From contig OU015494.1 in NCBI GenBank assembly GCA_907164885.2, positions 1,061,768 through 1,125,767 of the forward strand: a DNA stretch of 64,000 nucleotides, in the 5' to 3' direction. Of this stretch, positions 23,500-34,678 are shown one piece after another. Origin of the DNA: Dolomedes plantarius (taxonomy: Eukaryota > Arthropoda > Arachnida > Araneae > Dolomedidae). A model generated the notes under the pieces. The model saw only the letters and a list, made by a program, of their open reading frames with translations, had not been told where the DNA came from and did no database searches. The position numbers and the translations under genes were made by a program. Numbering within the stretch: the first letter of the stretch is position 1; the number at the start of each line of letters is the position of its first letter.

Positions 23500-25005
23500 T
23501 GAATACTTGTTTTTAACTAGTGCACGAACAGTACTCAACAACACATTTTTTCTTTTATTTTTCTCAAAACTAGTTGCGACTATTTGGGGTTGGGAAACCA
23601 CTTCTGCCTCACCTCCCCTTGCGCTCTGTTGCAGAGGAGCATTTGTTTGAGAATTAGGGTTGCCGGAAAATGAATTATGGTCACGCGGAAAATGAATCAT
23701 CCTATTATGAGGTTGACCACAGAAACAGTTTCTTTCTGAATCGCATTCACGAAGTTCGTGTGGAAGAAAGCAACGAAAGCACAATTTATTCTTCTTTACT
23801 TCATCCGCTCTTTCCCAAACTGATAGCCTCTTAAATTTGGGACACGTATAAAAAGGATGAAACGCATTTTTACACAAAACACAAACTGCACCTTTTTCTG
23901 CAGACACAAATACTTTCGATATATTCCTATCTACACGCTAATTAGAATTTTTCTGCCATTTGTATCCTCGACATCCTTTTGTTTCCCCTACATTTCTACA
24001 GGTAAACTCATTTTTACATTTACCTCTCGACGATAAGTAAATATCACACTCTCAACCAAGCTGCTGAGGTGTGAAAAAGGTCAGACCCTGCTTTACCCCA
24101 ATGCGAGTCATTAATTGTCGATCAAGAGTTTCGAAGATCTTATCCGAAACTATTAGCTCGCACAGGGATTTGAATTCGGTCACCTTGCGCAACTGACAAT
24201 AATAGTCAAACGATGCACACAACCGAGAAACAAATTGCACATAGGTCTCAGATGGCAACTTCTGGGCCTTTTTAAAGTTATTCCAACATTCCTGGGGGGT
24301 GGGTTCAAACTCCTTCAATACTAAACCTTTTATCTTCTCATAATCGACTAAGTCCTCCTGATTCACATACACTAGCAAGTTATTTACTTTTTCACCCAAA
24401 ATATTCAACAGAATCTCGGCTTTTAATTCATTAGGAACAGTTTTAGCTTGAAATGCCTTTTCTAAAGAAGGGAAAAACAGATTAAATGATTCTGATTTAA
24501 CAGGTACTGGAATAGTCAAGGTTTTAACACTACTGATTAATCGTTCCAGATTATCAGTTGAAGGGGTCGGTTCTATGTCGTCTGCAGTTAGGGACGTGTT
24601 AGTCGAATTCCCTTTCACGTTCGCAATTTCTAGCTGCTTTTGTAATTGGGCCAATTTTAATCTTTCTTATTGTATTTTTGTTTCACTAGCTTCCTTATCC
24701 AATTTTTCCCTATCCAATTTATCCTTCCTTTCCAATTTTTCCCAATCCAATTTCTCCTTCCTTTCCAATTTTTCCCTATCCAATTTCTCCTTCCTTTCCT
24801 GTTTTTCCCTATCCAATTTCTCCTTCCTTTTCTCTAAAATATTATCAATAAGACCACGCAGAAATTCACTATCGTTTTTGTACACATCACTAGATTCAAT
24901 TAATTTCTTCAGCTGTACTACTTTAGCATTATCCGGTATCGTTAAACCCAATTCATCCGCAACCTGAATCAGCTCATCCTTTCTTAAGTTCAGTTTGACC
25001 GCCAT
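23482..25005 (-). pseudogene. BEL/Pao Gag
   Basis: I chose the ATG at 25003-25005 (MAVKLNLRKDEL); it is the first ATG in frame after the leader. Residues ~1-45 form an 'LIQVADELGL' helical region. Residues ~55-110 are a Lys/Glu-rich coiled coil built of repeats of about 9-10 residues (ERKEKLDREK). A TAA at 24667-24669 and TGA at 24052-24054 interrupt the same frame, and a TAG follows near 23938. The capsid-like middle part spans 24052-24666. The C-terminal Cys/His knuckles (23700-23900: 'CVLCKNAFHPFYTC', 'LCFRCFLPHELREC') are the nucleic-acid-binding module typical of BEL/Pao Gag. The frame leads straight into protease, as expected of one Gag-Pol polyprotein. Confidence 0.9.
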
Positions 25006-25094
25006 TATTGAAATTAACGCCAAATTATTGAAATTAACGCCAACCTATTCACGAAACATTACACATTCACAATATACATCTCTAAAAGAATTTT

Positions 25095-25395
25095 GAAATA
25101 CTGCGAATAAAAGCACAAGAATACAACACCTCTAAAAATTATGCTAACATAAATACTGCGAATAAAGCACAAGATATACAACACATCTAAAAAGTTATAC
25201 TAATGCGAATAAAAGCACAACAAATACAATACATCTAAATGGTTCTACTAATGCGAATAAAAGCACAACAAATGCAATACATCTAAAATGTTATACTAAT
25301 GCGAATAAAAGCACAACAAATGTAATACATCTAAAATGTTATACTAATGCGAATAAAGCACAACAAATACAATACCTCTAAAAATTATGCTAGTG
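25095..25395. repeat. Tandem repeat in the BEL/Pao leader, ~48 bp unit, about six copies
   Basis: GCGAATAAAAGCACAACAAA recurs every 48-52 bp between 25104 and 25368, with the following ATACATCTAAA and ATACTAAT words also repeated. The first units are more diverged. The array lies between the primer-binding site and Gag. Confidence 0.9.
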
Positions 25396-25605
25396 CAAAC
25401 ACTGAACTTCAAAGCAATCCACACATGAAAACCGACTGCAATCACAATTTCAACACTATCTAGTACATAAGCAATTTTACCTCAAAGTCCGACATCTGAT
25501 TTGAGAATACTATCCGAGATACTAAACCACCACATATCACGCAATTGAAGAAATCACAATCCCGAATCGAAGCTTCTTAATCCATAGGTCGATGAATTTC
25601 CTCAC

Positions 25606-25621
25606 GGTTCGAATAAGACCA
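25606..25621 (-). other. BEL/Pao tRNA primer-binding site
   Basis: The minus-strand TGGTCTTATTCGAACC begins five bases inside the 5' LTR. Its complement, GGTTCGAATAAGACCA, has the form of a tRNA 3' end: T-loop GGTTCGAAT, acceptor bases and CCA. Which tRNA is used cannot be said from the sequence alone. Confidence 0.8.
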
Positions 25622-25626
25622 AAATA

Positions 25627-25875
25627 TGGTCGCGTACACACAACTCTTAGGTAGACACAGTATAACACTAACGCAATGGACTGTAACTCGTTTATTATAG
25701 CTTTCAAAAAACCACATCGGCACACATTGAGAAATTAGAAAGTCACAGTCAAGGTCGCACTAAATACACATCACATAGCAACGAGTGGCGTACACTCGCG
25801 TCACAGGTATATAAACATAAGATAACAGAGCCGTCTCTCGGCGAATTTAATACAGAGGGGGCGCGTGCGTCAACA
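25627..25875 (-). repeat. BEL/Pao 5' LTR
   Basis: Matches 19340-19589 with about six substitutions and one homopolymer length difference. It contains GGTATATAAACAT, a TATA-like word, on the plus strand; on the minus strand that word reads ATGTTTATATACC. Confidence 0.95.
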
Positions 25876-25880
25876 GATAT

Positions 25881-26638
25881 TTTTGGTTAGTTATTCTGTG
25901 CTCCCTTGCCTTGTTTTGAAAAGTAATCTTTTAGAACTATACTTTTTAGTTAAGAATTTGGTTTATGTATGGATAAGTGTTTTTTTTTACGAAAGTGTTT
26001 AAGATAAAATGTACAAATGTATAAAATTGTAAATAAATTAAGTTTAATTTAAATTTAAACTAACTCTCTGTTTTAATTGTTTTCAGTATTGTAGATGTGC
26101 TTTTTTAGTTTATTTGTTCGTCATTGCTTATTACGTCCTGAACTACGGGTTATTAACAAATAATTTAAAACACAACGCACCCAACTACCCCTTTATAAAT
26201 AATTAATGTACTACCCAACTAATTCACGTCCGATTAAATAACTTTGGACGAGCAATGTGACATCCACATTAGAAGTTTTGCTCATCAATTCAGCTATTTT
26301 GTTTCTCAAAGCTTTTACTAAATAAACAAATGATTATTCTGTTTGAGAAACATGCGATTGACATGGATTTTCAATCTCTCTTAATTACTTACTGAATTTC
26401 ATTGAATGGAGTCATTGGACAATTTTCGGTTAGCACTTTCTTCGTCAGAATATTTGTATGTACAACTGAATCGGAAACTCTTAATCAAAGCAGGAATAAA
26501 TAATAAAATGAAGGAACTTTTGGACAACTCACACGCCATCTTTAACTCTACAATCAATTCATCGTGGAACTGAAGAAGAGTTGATTACGTGGGAATTTTT
26601 GAATGCCGAATACGTTTATAATATTACTAATCTGAAAG
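25881..26638. other. No gene seen
   Basis: AT-rich, no supported ORF or repeat. The 5' part continues the sequence interrupted by the BEL/Pao insertion (18900-19339 resumes at 25876). Confidence 0.5.
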
Positions 26639-26640
26639 TA

Positions 26641-27616
26641 CAGTAACCACCGCTTATAGTGATCAGTGGTTATAAGAATGAACCGTTTATAAGAATCAAT
26701 ATCGCAAATACAAAAACAAATGTATTATTTCCATGTTAAAATTTTCGCTTTAAAGAATCAATCCACCGGTTTTAAGAATCAGTTTACACTTTTCGCTTTC
26801 CTTTCATTTTTCCAAAAAAGCCATTTAAACCCTCAAAAGGTACAAAGTTCTTTCTTTATTCTTTTTAAAAGAAATAGTGGTAAGATGGGAGGGAATACAG
26901 TCGTAAAATGCATCCCTTTCTTTGTTAGACATAACATAATAGTTTCCCTTTAAACGCTTTAGCTAAACACTGTCCTATTAGCTTGACCCGGGGGCATCCT
27001 AACCGTGCGTATCCGGTTTCACTTTTCTCTATTGACATACAAAGACAGGGACTCTTTTTTCCCCATCTCCCACATCCTGGTTGCGGCTTCCTGAACCCTG
27101 AAACACATAAATCTTCGGGGAAGTGTCCACTATCACTCAGAAAAACGTGACATTATTAGATTCAGCATGTTATCAAATCGTGAAACGTAAGCTAGAAGGT
27201 GAATCTTTGTCTGAGATTATTGGTATTGAAAGAGGTATAAACACCCTCCTGAAAACTTCATTACGTCAAACTACCATAGAAAACGTATTCTTGCACCCTT
27301 CCTGTAGTTGAAATGTTAAACTGTTAAGCAGGTATGTTGTAATAAATATTGGATTTTTTTCTTCTCTTACTATAATCATGTGCATCTACTTATAGGTCTA
27401 GAAATTAAGTTGTATTTTTAAAATTATAAAAATAATTTTAATAAAATATAATTAACGTAAATTAAAGAGATTTTTTTATGGTAAATTATCTTATATATGT
27501 ATATATAGGTGTGTGTGTTCCTGTCCAAAAACCTAAATTTCAGCTATAAGAATCAACCGCTTATAAGAATCAAAAACAGTAACGACAAACGTGATTCTTA
27601 TAAGCGGAAATCACTG
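26641..27616 (+). mobile_element. pogo/Tigger-like element, decayed or non-autonomous
   Basis: The left end CAGTAACCACCGCTTATA and the right end (reverse complement CAGTGATTTCCGCTTATAAG) are inverted repeats; internal ATAAGAATCA words recur near both ends. TA flanks both sides (26639-26640, 27617-27618). CAGTG...CGCTTATAAG ends are typical of pogo/Tigger elements. A 62-codon frame at 27123-27311 ends 'LRQTTIENVFLH', reminiscent of a pogo transposase C-terminus, but no catalytic motifs remain. Confidence 0.7.
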
Positions 27617-27938
27617 TATATCCTACTTTAATTATTATGCATTTGACTCTCATTAATTTTATACGTTATTCAGATGATATTAATTGACTTTTTTGGATTC
27701 AGAAATTTTTCATTTCAAACTTGATTACTTTTAGTGCCTTAGCAACATCATCCAACTTAACCTTTTTGTACTTTGTATACATGAAAATACAATAGTTTCA
27801 TAAATATCCATACAATAGTTCCAAAATACAAGAGTTCCCTACATTTTCATTGAAGAGGATAGTTTATTATTTATTTATTTTGAGGAAATTTCCAATATTT
27901 TGGCAACGTGTACTTCTTTACTTAAATCGTTAATCTCT

Positions 27939-28110
27939 ATATATTATTTCTAGAAGGTGATTTTTTTCTGACTAACCTTTTTCTCCCTTCATACTTAACC
28001 AAAATCGATAAATGAGGTGTCATTTTATAGATTAAGATCTCCGATTCCGACGAATTGTTAATTTAGAATTACACATTGTATTGTTTGTTTAAAAATCGAA
28101 GTATAAACAT
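27939..28110 (+). repeat. Left copy of a ~175 bp direct repeat
   Basis: Matches 30624-30800 with many substitutions; shared words include AGATTAAG, TCTCCG, GATAAATGAGGT and AAAATCGAAGT. The Tc1-like element at 28931 lies between the two copies. Confidence 0.7.
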
Positions 28111-28930
28111 TATAAAAAATTTTTCTTCCGCTAGATGGCGTGCGGGTACTTTCTTTATTCTCCCATTCTCGCTCGCACACTGAACTTTTCAGTTTTCAAA
28201 TCGTCTGCCTTTATTATCATTCCGTGAATTAATTTCTAGTGTCGGCGATGTTACGACACCCTGCAGAGTTCTGATAAAAGACCACCAGATCGCGCCTACG
28301 TGGGTCATTCCCTCCCAGCGCTCAACGAGAGCGAAACAGACTCGGACGCTGCGCAATGTTTTCTGTCTTAAGTTTTCTTAAATAAATATTAGAGTTTTTT
28401 TATGTGGAAATCCTCACCGAACACGCTACACTTTCACTAAAAATTAATAAGTTTATTAATTGGTAACATCTGCGTAGGTGTACTTTTTGCATGGAAAAAC
28501 GAATGATTTGGACTAAAACCTATTTTCTTTCCTCTTCAAGAACATGTTATGAGTGACATTTTTCCCTGGTATACCTTTTTAGAGTTTAATTTTATTTATT
28601 CCATTCTATGTACAAAATTAAATTGCATATGACAAAATTCTACCAAGCTGTCAAGGGAAAGCTTCTAATATGTCTCATAATTAAATGATAATCAAAATAA
28701 AGGTCTTACCATGTAGATGTGCAAATCGAAGAAAAAAATGAGATTGAGACAGTGGTTGGTCTTGGCGGATCGGCAAATTTCCTATGTAACCTCATGGGAA
28801 AATGTGCGCGAGACACGTAAAGATTTGCGTTATTTCTAGGTGGCAAGCTTATTTATTTGCTTTTACTTTTATCTCTCGAACACTAACCTTTAAATTTGAA
28901 AAAATACCATCATATATATATATATATACA

Positions 28931-30582
28931 CAGTGGCTCCCAAAAGTGTTCGTACACTTACGATTTTCAATGAAATAGGGGTCTATCCATTAATTAAAAT
29001 GAATATATTAGAATGGGTATTTAATAATAAGATCTATAATCTATTCTTAACAAAACTACATGAAATATTTTGAAAACATAGTAAAACTTTATTTTTAAGA
29101 AACCAGTAATCAAAAAGTAACAAAAACTTTATCTCACAAAAGTCATCGTACACTGAAATATTTTCGAATAAATTCATACTTAAAATTATCACCTGGCGCT
29201 TTATTTTATTTTTGAATTGTGGTGGCATTTAAAATATCGTTTGGCTTTAATTTTTGCTTGCCTACTCCGTAATATTCTATTTATTCTTTAAAAATGACTC
29301 GTAGTCGTAGAGAAACAACAAACAGCATTCGAAAATTGATTATTTTTCATCGTAGTAGTGGTAAATCAGTTCGGAATATTGTTAAATTACTTAATTTATC
29401 CCATTCTACTGTGCAGTATGTGAATAAACGCTTTAAAGACGAGAATTGGATCGAAAACAAGGTAAGAAAAGGCCGTCCGGCAAAGTTAACAAAACGTGAT
29501 CAGAGATTTATAATTAGAAAATTTGTGAAAAATTCACGTTTGAGTGCTGTAAAAGTTTCTGCAGAATTCAATGAAACATTTTCTACTTCAAATTCACCTG
29601 AAATTTTTTGACGAGTTCTCAGAACAGCTGGATTACATGGGCGTTCTGCCCATAGAAAATTTTTTGTGAGTGAGAAAAACAGAAAGTTTAGGCTTCCCTT
29701 CGCACTATCAATGATAAATAAGCCCCAAACCTATTGGAATAATGTCTTATTTGCCGGTGAACATTTTTGGTGCTGATGGATGTATAACTGTATGGAGAAG
29801 AAAAAAATGAGAAACTTAATCCCAAGAACTTAGTAGGAACAGTTAAGCATGCCGGTGAAAGTATCCTTGTGTGGGGGTGCATGTCAGCATCAGGACTAGG
29901 AAATTTGGTATTTATTGATGGCATAATGAATCATGCTGTTTTTATAAATATTTTAAGAGACAAATTAAAATTATCAGCTCAAAATTTGGGTATTGGAAAC
30001 AACTTTGTTTTTTTTATCAAGATAATGATCCTAAGCACATGGCTCTCAACGTTCGCATCTGGTGTCTCTATAATTGTCCACAAGTTTTGAAAACACCACC
30101 TCAATCGCCAGATTTAAACCCAATAGAACATATTTGGAGAGAACTGGAGGTTCGAGTACGAAAACATGACATTCACATGAAAAGCGAACTAAAAACAATT
30201 ATGATGGAAGAATGGATGAACATTGATGCAAAAATTACAAAAGAACTAAAGCAATCTATTCCCAGACGTTTAAAAGCTGTTGTGGATGCTAAAGGATATA
30301 CTACTAAATATTAATTTAACGAAAAATTAGAATATTTACTAATATGTAGAGATTTTTTACAAGTGTACGATGACTTTTGTGAGATAAAGTTTTTGTTACT
30401 TTTGGATTATTGGTTTCTTAAAAATAAAGTTTTACTATGTTTTCAAAATATTTCATATAGTTTTGTTAAGAATAGATTATAGATCTTATTATTAAATACC
30501 CATTCTGAAATATTCATTTTAATCAATGGATAGACCCTTATTTCATTGAAAATCGTAAGTCTACGAACACTTTTGGGAGCCA

Positions 30583-30585
<3 letters not shown>
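28931..30585 (+). mobile_element. Tc1-like transposon, family B, copy 1 (full length, mutated)
   Basis: The left end CAGTGGCTCCCAAAAGTG and the right end CACTTTTGGGAGCCACTG (with CGTAGAC/CGTACAC just inside) are inverted repeats that extend about 75 bp. (TA)n follows at 30586-30623 and precedes at 28913-28928. The transposase is broken. Confidence 0.9.
29294..30314 (+). pseudogene. Tc1-like transposase pseudogene (family B)
   Basis: The ATG at 29294 opens 'MTRSRRETTNSIRKLIIFHR', a paired-type helix-turn-helix ('SVRNIVKLLNLSHSTVQYV') and 'KGRPAKLTKRDQRFI'. The frame breaks near 29611 and recovers in other frames: the site of the first catalytic Asp reads 'FAGE' (29750) instead of FADE; 'GESILVWGCMSASGLGNLVFIDG' follows; the second Asp region survives as 'QDNDPKH' in another frame near 30020; and 'SPDLNPIEHIW' supplies the Glu (30100-30140). 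It ends at the TAA at 30312-30314. Several frameshifts and the lost Asp make it inactive. Confidence 0.88.
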
Positions 30586-30623
<38 letters not shown>

Positions 30624-30626
<3 letters not shown>

Positions 30627-30800
30627 TATTTTTAGAAGATGATTTTTGGTGACGATCTCCTTTTCTTCCTTCATACTTAGCCAAAATAGATAAATGAGGT
30701 ACTATTTTATTATAGATTAAGTTCTCCGCTTCTGACGGATTGTTGATTTAGAATGACACATCGTATCGCTTGCTTAAAAAATCGAAGTTTAAAATTGACT
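30624..30800 (+). repeat. Right copy of the ~175 bp direct repeat
   Basis: Diverged copy of 27939-28110, starting directly after the (TA)n tract that follows the Tc1-like element. Confidence 0.7.
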
Positions 30801-32600
30801 TTGGGCCCTAGAGTTCTTTTCTTGAATGCGGCGATACGGCACGATCCAATATTGTGTGCAAAGAAGTTTTATGATGTAAATATCCCATTTTCCACGAGTT
30901 TGTGTCATACTTAACTTTTAATATTGTCTACAAGGGTGTAAATATCTCATGCTCCCCTGTTTTGTGTTATTCTTCACTTCCAGTTTTGTATCGAAAGGTG
31001 TTTTGTAATCGGTTCTGTATTATCCTTACACACCATTGTTATTTGACAAATGAACAATGGCTACAAATGAAGTGGTTTTTCTTTCATCCTACTACTACAA
31101 CCACCCACCTCTCTGTAAAATAAATCGTATTTTATTCGAATGCGAAATTGTCGCACGCGCCACCTAGTAAATTATATTATGAAAAAAGTCGGGCAAATAT
31201 CTTGTAAGATATTGAAAATAAAGGGGAAGAGATCTCTATGGCAATTTTGTTACATTTGAGTCATTAAATAATAATTATTTTTTTCCTGTGTATGGAATAC
31301 CACAAAATGTATTTGATAGGTGTAATATTACTTGAAAATTGAGCTGAAGTTTCGTCATTCTCTTAAGCAACAGGTTATGCCTTAATATATTTTAAAAGTC
31401 AAGTACTTAAAAAATATTCAATATTAAACATTAAAACAACATAAGTATCTTAAAGATTTTGCTTTTATTAATTGAAGTACTTCATTTTGAAGACCCTTTC
31501 TCAGTGTCATGGTTTTATTAAGAGCTTTCAATAAATAATATTCGCATCAATTTTTCGTTTCCTGAAAGTGTACCAAACTTTAAAATTCTCTGTAAAATGT
31601 TAACAACCTATTTTTCGGGCATTTTTAAACATGAATGAGAGTACTAAATAACACTTTTCAAAAGAATTATCACAGAAAGGAATAAATTGCTAAAAAAATT
31701 TCTAGTACATGAAAGTTTTATCTATTATCCGATATTACATTCTTCGTACTTTCTTTATTTCTCATAATACAATTGCTCTCAAGTTATCTGAAACATAATT
31801 GCATTGTAATAAAAAAATCTTAATTTTTTTAGCCCGACAATTCATGACGATGACCCACAATGAAGTGCTGTGTAAATAAAATTGCTCAACCTCAGAGAAG
31901 TAATTATATTCAAAATGAAAAATATTCTTGTCAAAATTTTTATTTACAAGCAACAATTCAAAAATTCCTAGAATCGTGCAAAAATTTTAATTTTATTAAG
32001 TAATATATTTCAATGTAAACCTTGAAAAAGACTGCGAGAAGTTTCTTTGAGAAAAATACACGTATCAACTTTTATTCTTGAATGACGTTGATGGATTTCC
32101 AAGCAGTGTTTGTGAATGTTAAACAACAGAACTGAGCACCACAAGGCTGCAGTTACACGTTTTTCTCACTCTTTTATTCCACAAGATTTACCGCTCTATC
32201 AAATATCAATTATTGAACCAGCTGATTCTTCCGAGATTATTACAAGTTTTCAATTTTTTTGCCCTGAAGTATATATGAAAAATCAGGTTAGTAAAGGGTC
32301 CTCTAAAATAGATTTTAAAAGTTAAACTGCCTAAATGTTTTTTTATGCTGATCAATTTTTAATTAATACATCTGATAAAGTTCTGTTGGAAGTAATGAAA
32401 AATAGACAAAAGAATGTGTGTCAATTTTTTATTTTTTTATCAATTGTCAACACTATTTACACACCGACAGGCGAGTGCTTTATACATGTACAAAGGTTTT
32501 TACTGGAATCAATGACAAAAGACTTCCACGCTCCCTCTTGATACGATGTCTTGGAGTGGTTATTAACAAGGAAAGATGAGGAAAGTTACACCTGAAAGTG
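30801..32600. other. Intergenic DNA, no gene recognised
   Basis: AT-rich with only short ORFs lacking known motifs. A CTCF-like word GCGCCACCTAGT lies near 31157. Minus-strand AATAAA at 32428-32433 may be the poly(A) signal of the cuticle-like gene that ends at 32630. Confidence 0.5.
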
Positions 32601-32629
32601 ATAGGGAAAGTTAGAAAGATGCTCTTTGC

Positions 32630-33076
32630 TTAGTAGTGACTGAGATATTTGTGAGAGTGGAGCCCGATTCCGTGTAAGCTGTGAAATCCGTGGAGATCAT
32701 GATGGAAATCATGACCATGGTGGTCTTCAATGTGGTGCCCCAAATCAAGAGTGACGTGTTTCACTACTGGAACCTTCTTCACTACATCTACATGCTTGAC
32801 AACAGCAACATGTTTCACGACTGGAACATGTTTGATCACTGGTACGTGCTTAACAACGGGTACCTTCCTTATGACTGAGATTTCCTTAACAACTGGAACC
32901 ACAACTTTGTGATCATGGCCACTCAACAGGCTACTACTGTGTAACAGTAGATCACTGGAATGACCAAGATCATGTAATCCATGGTGGAGGGATCCATGGT
33001 GGAGAGATCCATGGTGAAGAGGAATGACGCCTCCTAAAGCGACAGCAGCTAATACTGAGAAGGCAAGGGTAGCAAA
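32630..33076 (-). CDS. Cuticle-like secreted protein, coding exon 2
   Basis: The acceptor TTTCTTTCAG ends at 33077 on the minus strand and joins exon 1 (37253-37264) in phase 0; the protein is 152 residues. It begins MNTFFATLAFSVLAAVALGG, a signal peptide. His-rich 'HHGSLHHGSLHHG' repeats follow, then about eight 'VPVVKHV'/'VAVVKHV' repeats (residues ~70-115) and a His/Asp/Gly/Leu-rich tail ending HKYLSHY. Such low-complexity, Val-Pro-Lys-His proteins with a tiny first exon are typical of arthropod cuticular or secreted structural proteins. The chitin-binding R&R consensus is not present, so the substrate is unknown. It is the only host gene here whose structure is convincing. The frame is open and unbroken. 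Confidence 0.85.
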   Translation of the reverse strand, partial: FATLAFSVLAAVALGGVIPLHHGSLHHGSLHHGLHDLGHSSDLLLHSSSLLSGHDHKVVVPVVKEISVIRKVPVVKHVPVIKHVPVVKHVAVVKHVDVVKKVPVVKHVTLDLGHHIEDHHGHDFHHDLHGFHSLHGIGLHSHKYLSHY

Positions 33077-33268
33077 CTGAAAGAAAAACACCAAATTAAC
33101 AAAAAATACTTTTTGCGATAATTATTTAGATTAGACGATTCTTTGGATGACTAACATCTACAATACTTTTTAAAATCTGTCCTTGCGATTTCAACGAAAT
33201 ATGTTTCCACATATTAATTTTGTTTTGTAAATCTGCTTTAAAGGTTTTTATCATTTTGAAAAGAAATA

Positions 33269-34676
33269 CACTGCTGGCCACTGTAAATGCAACACCCTGA
33301 GGGAAACATGCGAATAACATGAAATTTACAACATGCATTAGCGGAGGTGAGATATGCAAATGATTAGAATTTCAGCGCAGACGCACATCACGCGCGCCTG
33401 TGGCGCCACTTCAAAGCGCTATTTAAGGCTTGGAGATTTCGACGATTTCAAGTTCGGCAATTGTGTTTTTCTTGTGGTTTTTTAAAAAAAAGATCAATTA
33501 TGCCTCGTCGAAAACAGCGATCATCTTTTGATCAAGTATCCGAGTTCGACAGAGGAAGGATAGTGGCCTACCGAGATTGTGGATTATCTTTCAGGGAAAT
33601 CGGTAGTCGTGTTGGACGAAACCAAACAACTGTAATGCGGATATGTGATCGTTGGATGCAGGAGGGTACGACGGACCGGCGTGTTCGATCGCATTCACCT
33701 CAGCGCACCACTTCACGTGATGACAGGCAAATTGTGCGCATGGCAGTGACGGATCGCTCAGTCACATCACGAACCATAGCACAGCACATGCAGTCTGTAA
33801 CACATCATCCAGTGTCTGCGCGTACCATTCGACGCCGTTTACAGCAGAGTGGTCTGTCCGCAAGACGTCCATTGCTTTGTCTACCCTTGACGCAGAACCA
33901 CAGACGTCTCCGCCGCCAATGGTGCGATGACAGAAGGATGTGGACGGCAGAATGGAATGAAATTGTCTTTACTGACGAGTCACGCTTCTGTCTGCAACAC
34001 CACGATGGTCGCATTCGAGTCTGGAGACACCGTGAAGAGAGGTTGCTGAACAGCTGCGTTATGCACCGCCACACTGGTCCTGCACCGGGTATTATGGTAT
34101 GGGGCGGTATTGGATATCACTCTCGCACACCTCTAGTACGCATTGCCGGTGCTTTAAACAGCCAGCGTTACATCTCAGAGGTTTTGGAGCAAGTTGTCCT
34201 TCCTTACCTTCAGGGCTTACCCACAGCCATATTTCAACAGGATAATGCGCGACCACACGTGGCACGCATTGTCCAACGGTTCTTCGTCAATCGCCAGATT
34301 GAATTGTTTCCCTGGTCGCCTCGCTATCCGGATCTTTCGCCGATAGAAAACATGTGATCCATGGTTGCTCTACAATTGACCCAGATTCCATCCCCAGCTG
34401 CCACAGCAGATCAACTTTGGGAACGTGTGGAAGCTGCTTGGTCTGCTGTACCCCAAGAACTCATCCAAAGTCTCTTTGAATCAATGCCGAGGCGTGTGGC
34501 AGTGGTGATCTCCAACAATGGCGGCTACTCTGGCTACTGATTTTGGCAGGAACCACACTTCACAGAAGTCTATAAATTTAATCATTTGATACTTGGTCAA
34601 CATGTTATCTACAAAATAAATTTTGTTGTGATATCTCTTGTCTTTCTTGGTGTTGCAATTTGGGTGGCCAGCAGTG
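33269..34676 (+). mobile_element. Tc1-like transposon inside the cuticle-gene intron
   Basis: The left end CACTGCTGGCCACTGTAAAT (continuing GCAACACC) pairs with the right end (reverse complement CACTGCTGGCCACCCAAATT, continuing GCAACACC). TA is at 33267-33268 and 34677-34678. The element lies in the opposite orientation to the host gene. The CACTGCTGGCC end is shared with the element at 44395, so they are related subfamilies. Confidence 0.93.
33500..34540 (+). pseudogene. Tc1-like transposase with one nonsense codon
   Basis: The ATG at 33500 gives MPRRKQRSS and a helix-turn-helix ('FDRGRIVAYRDCGLSFREIG'), a second one ('VSARTIRRRLQQSG'), then the catalytic 'VFTDESRFCL', 'IFQQDNARPHVA' and 'SPIENM' motifs. 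The TGA at 34355-34357 replaces the Trp that normally follows IEN(V/M). The frame then continues undisturbed to the TGA at 34538-34540 with 'SMPRRVAVVISNNGGYSGY', the usual C-terminus. A single base change accounts for the break. All three acidic catalytic residues are intact. Confidence 0.92.
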
Positions 34677-34678
34677 TA

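Larger units (their letters stand above)
19340..25875 (-). mobile_element. BEL/Pao LTR retrotransposon, full length, mutated
   Basis: Two ~250 bp LTRs (19340-19589 and 25627-25875) enclose a minus-strand gag-pol region. Flanks are GATGT (19335-19339) and GATAT (25876-25880), a near-perfect 5-bp target duplication. The order on the minus strand is LTR, primer-binding site, tandem-repeat leader, Gag, protease, reverse transcriptase, RNase H, integrase, polypurine tract, LTR. That order and the Gag-Pol frame are characteristic of BEL/Pao. Several stops and frameshifts make it non-autonomous. Confidence 0.95.

Noticed and set aside
25095..25395. CRISPR-like array
   Set aside because: Units are contiguous without unique spacers, and they lie in a eukaryotic retrotransposon leader.
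25606..25621. tRNA gene fragment (GGTTCGAAT word)
   Set aside because: Position five bases inside the LTR shows it is a primer-binding site; no cloverleaf.
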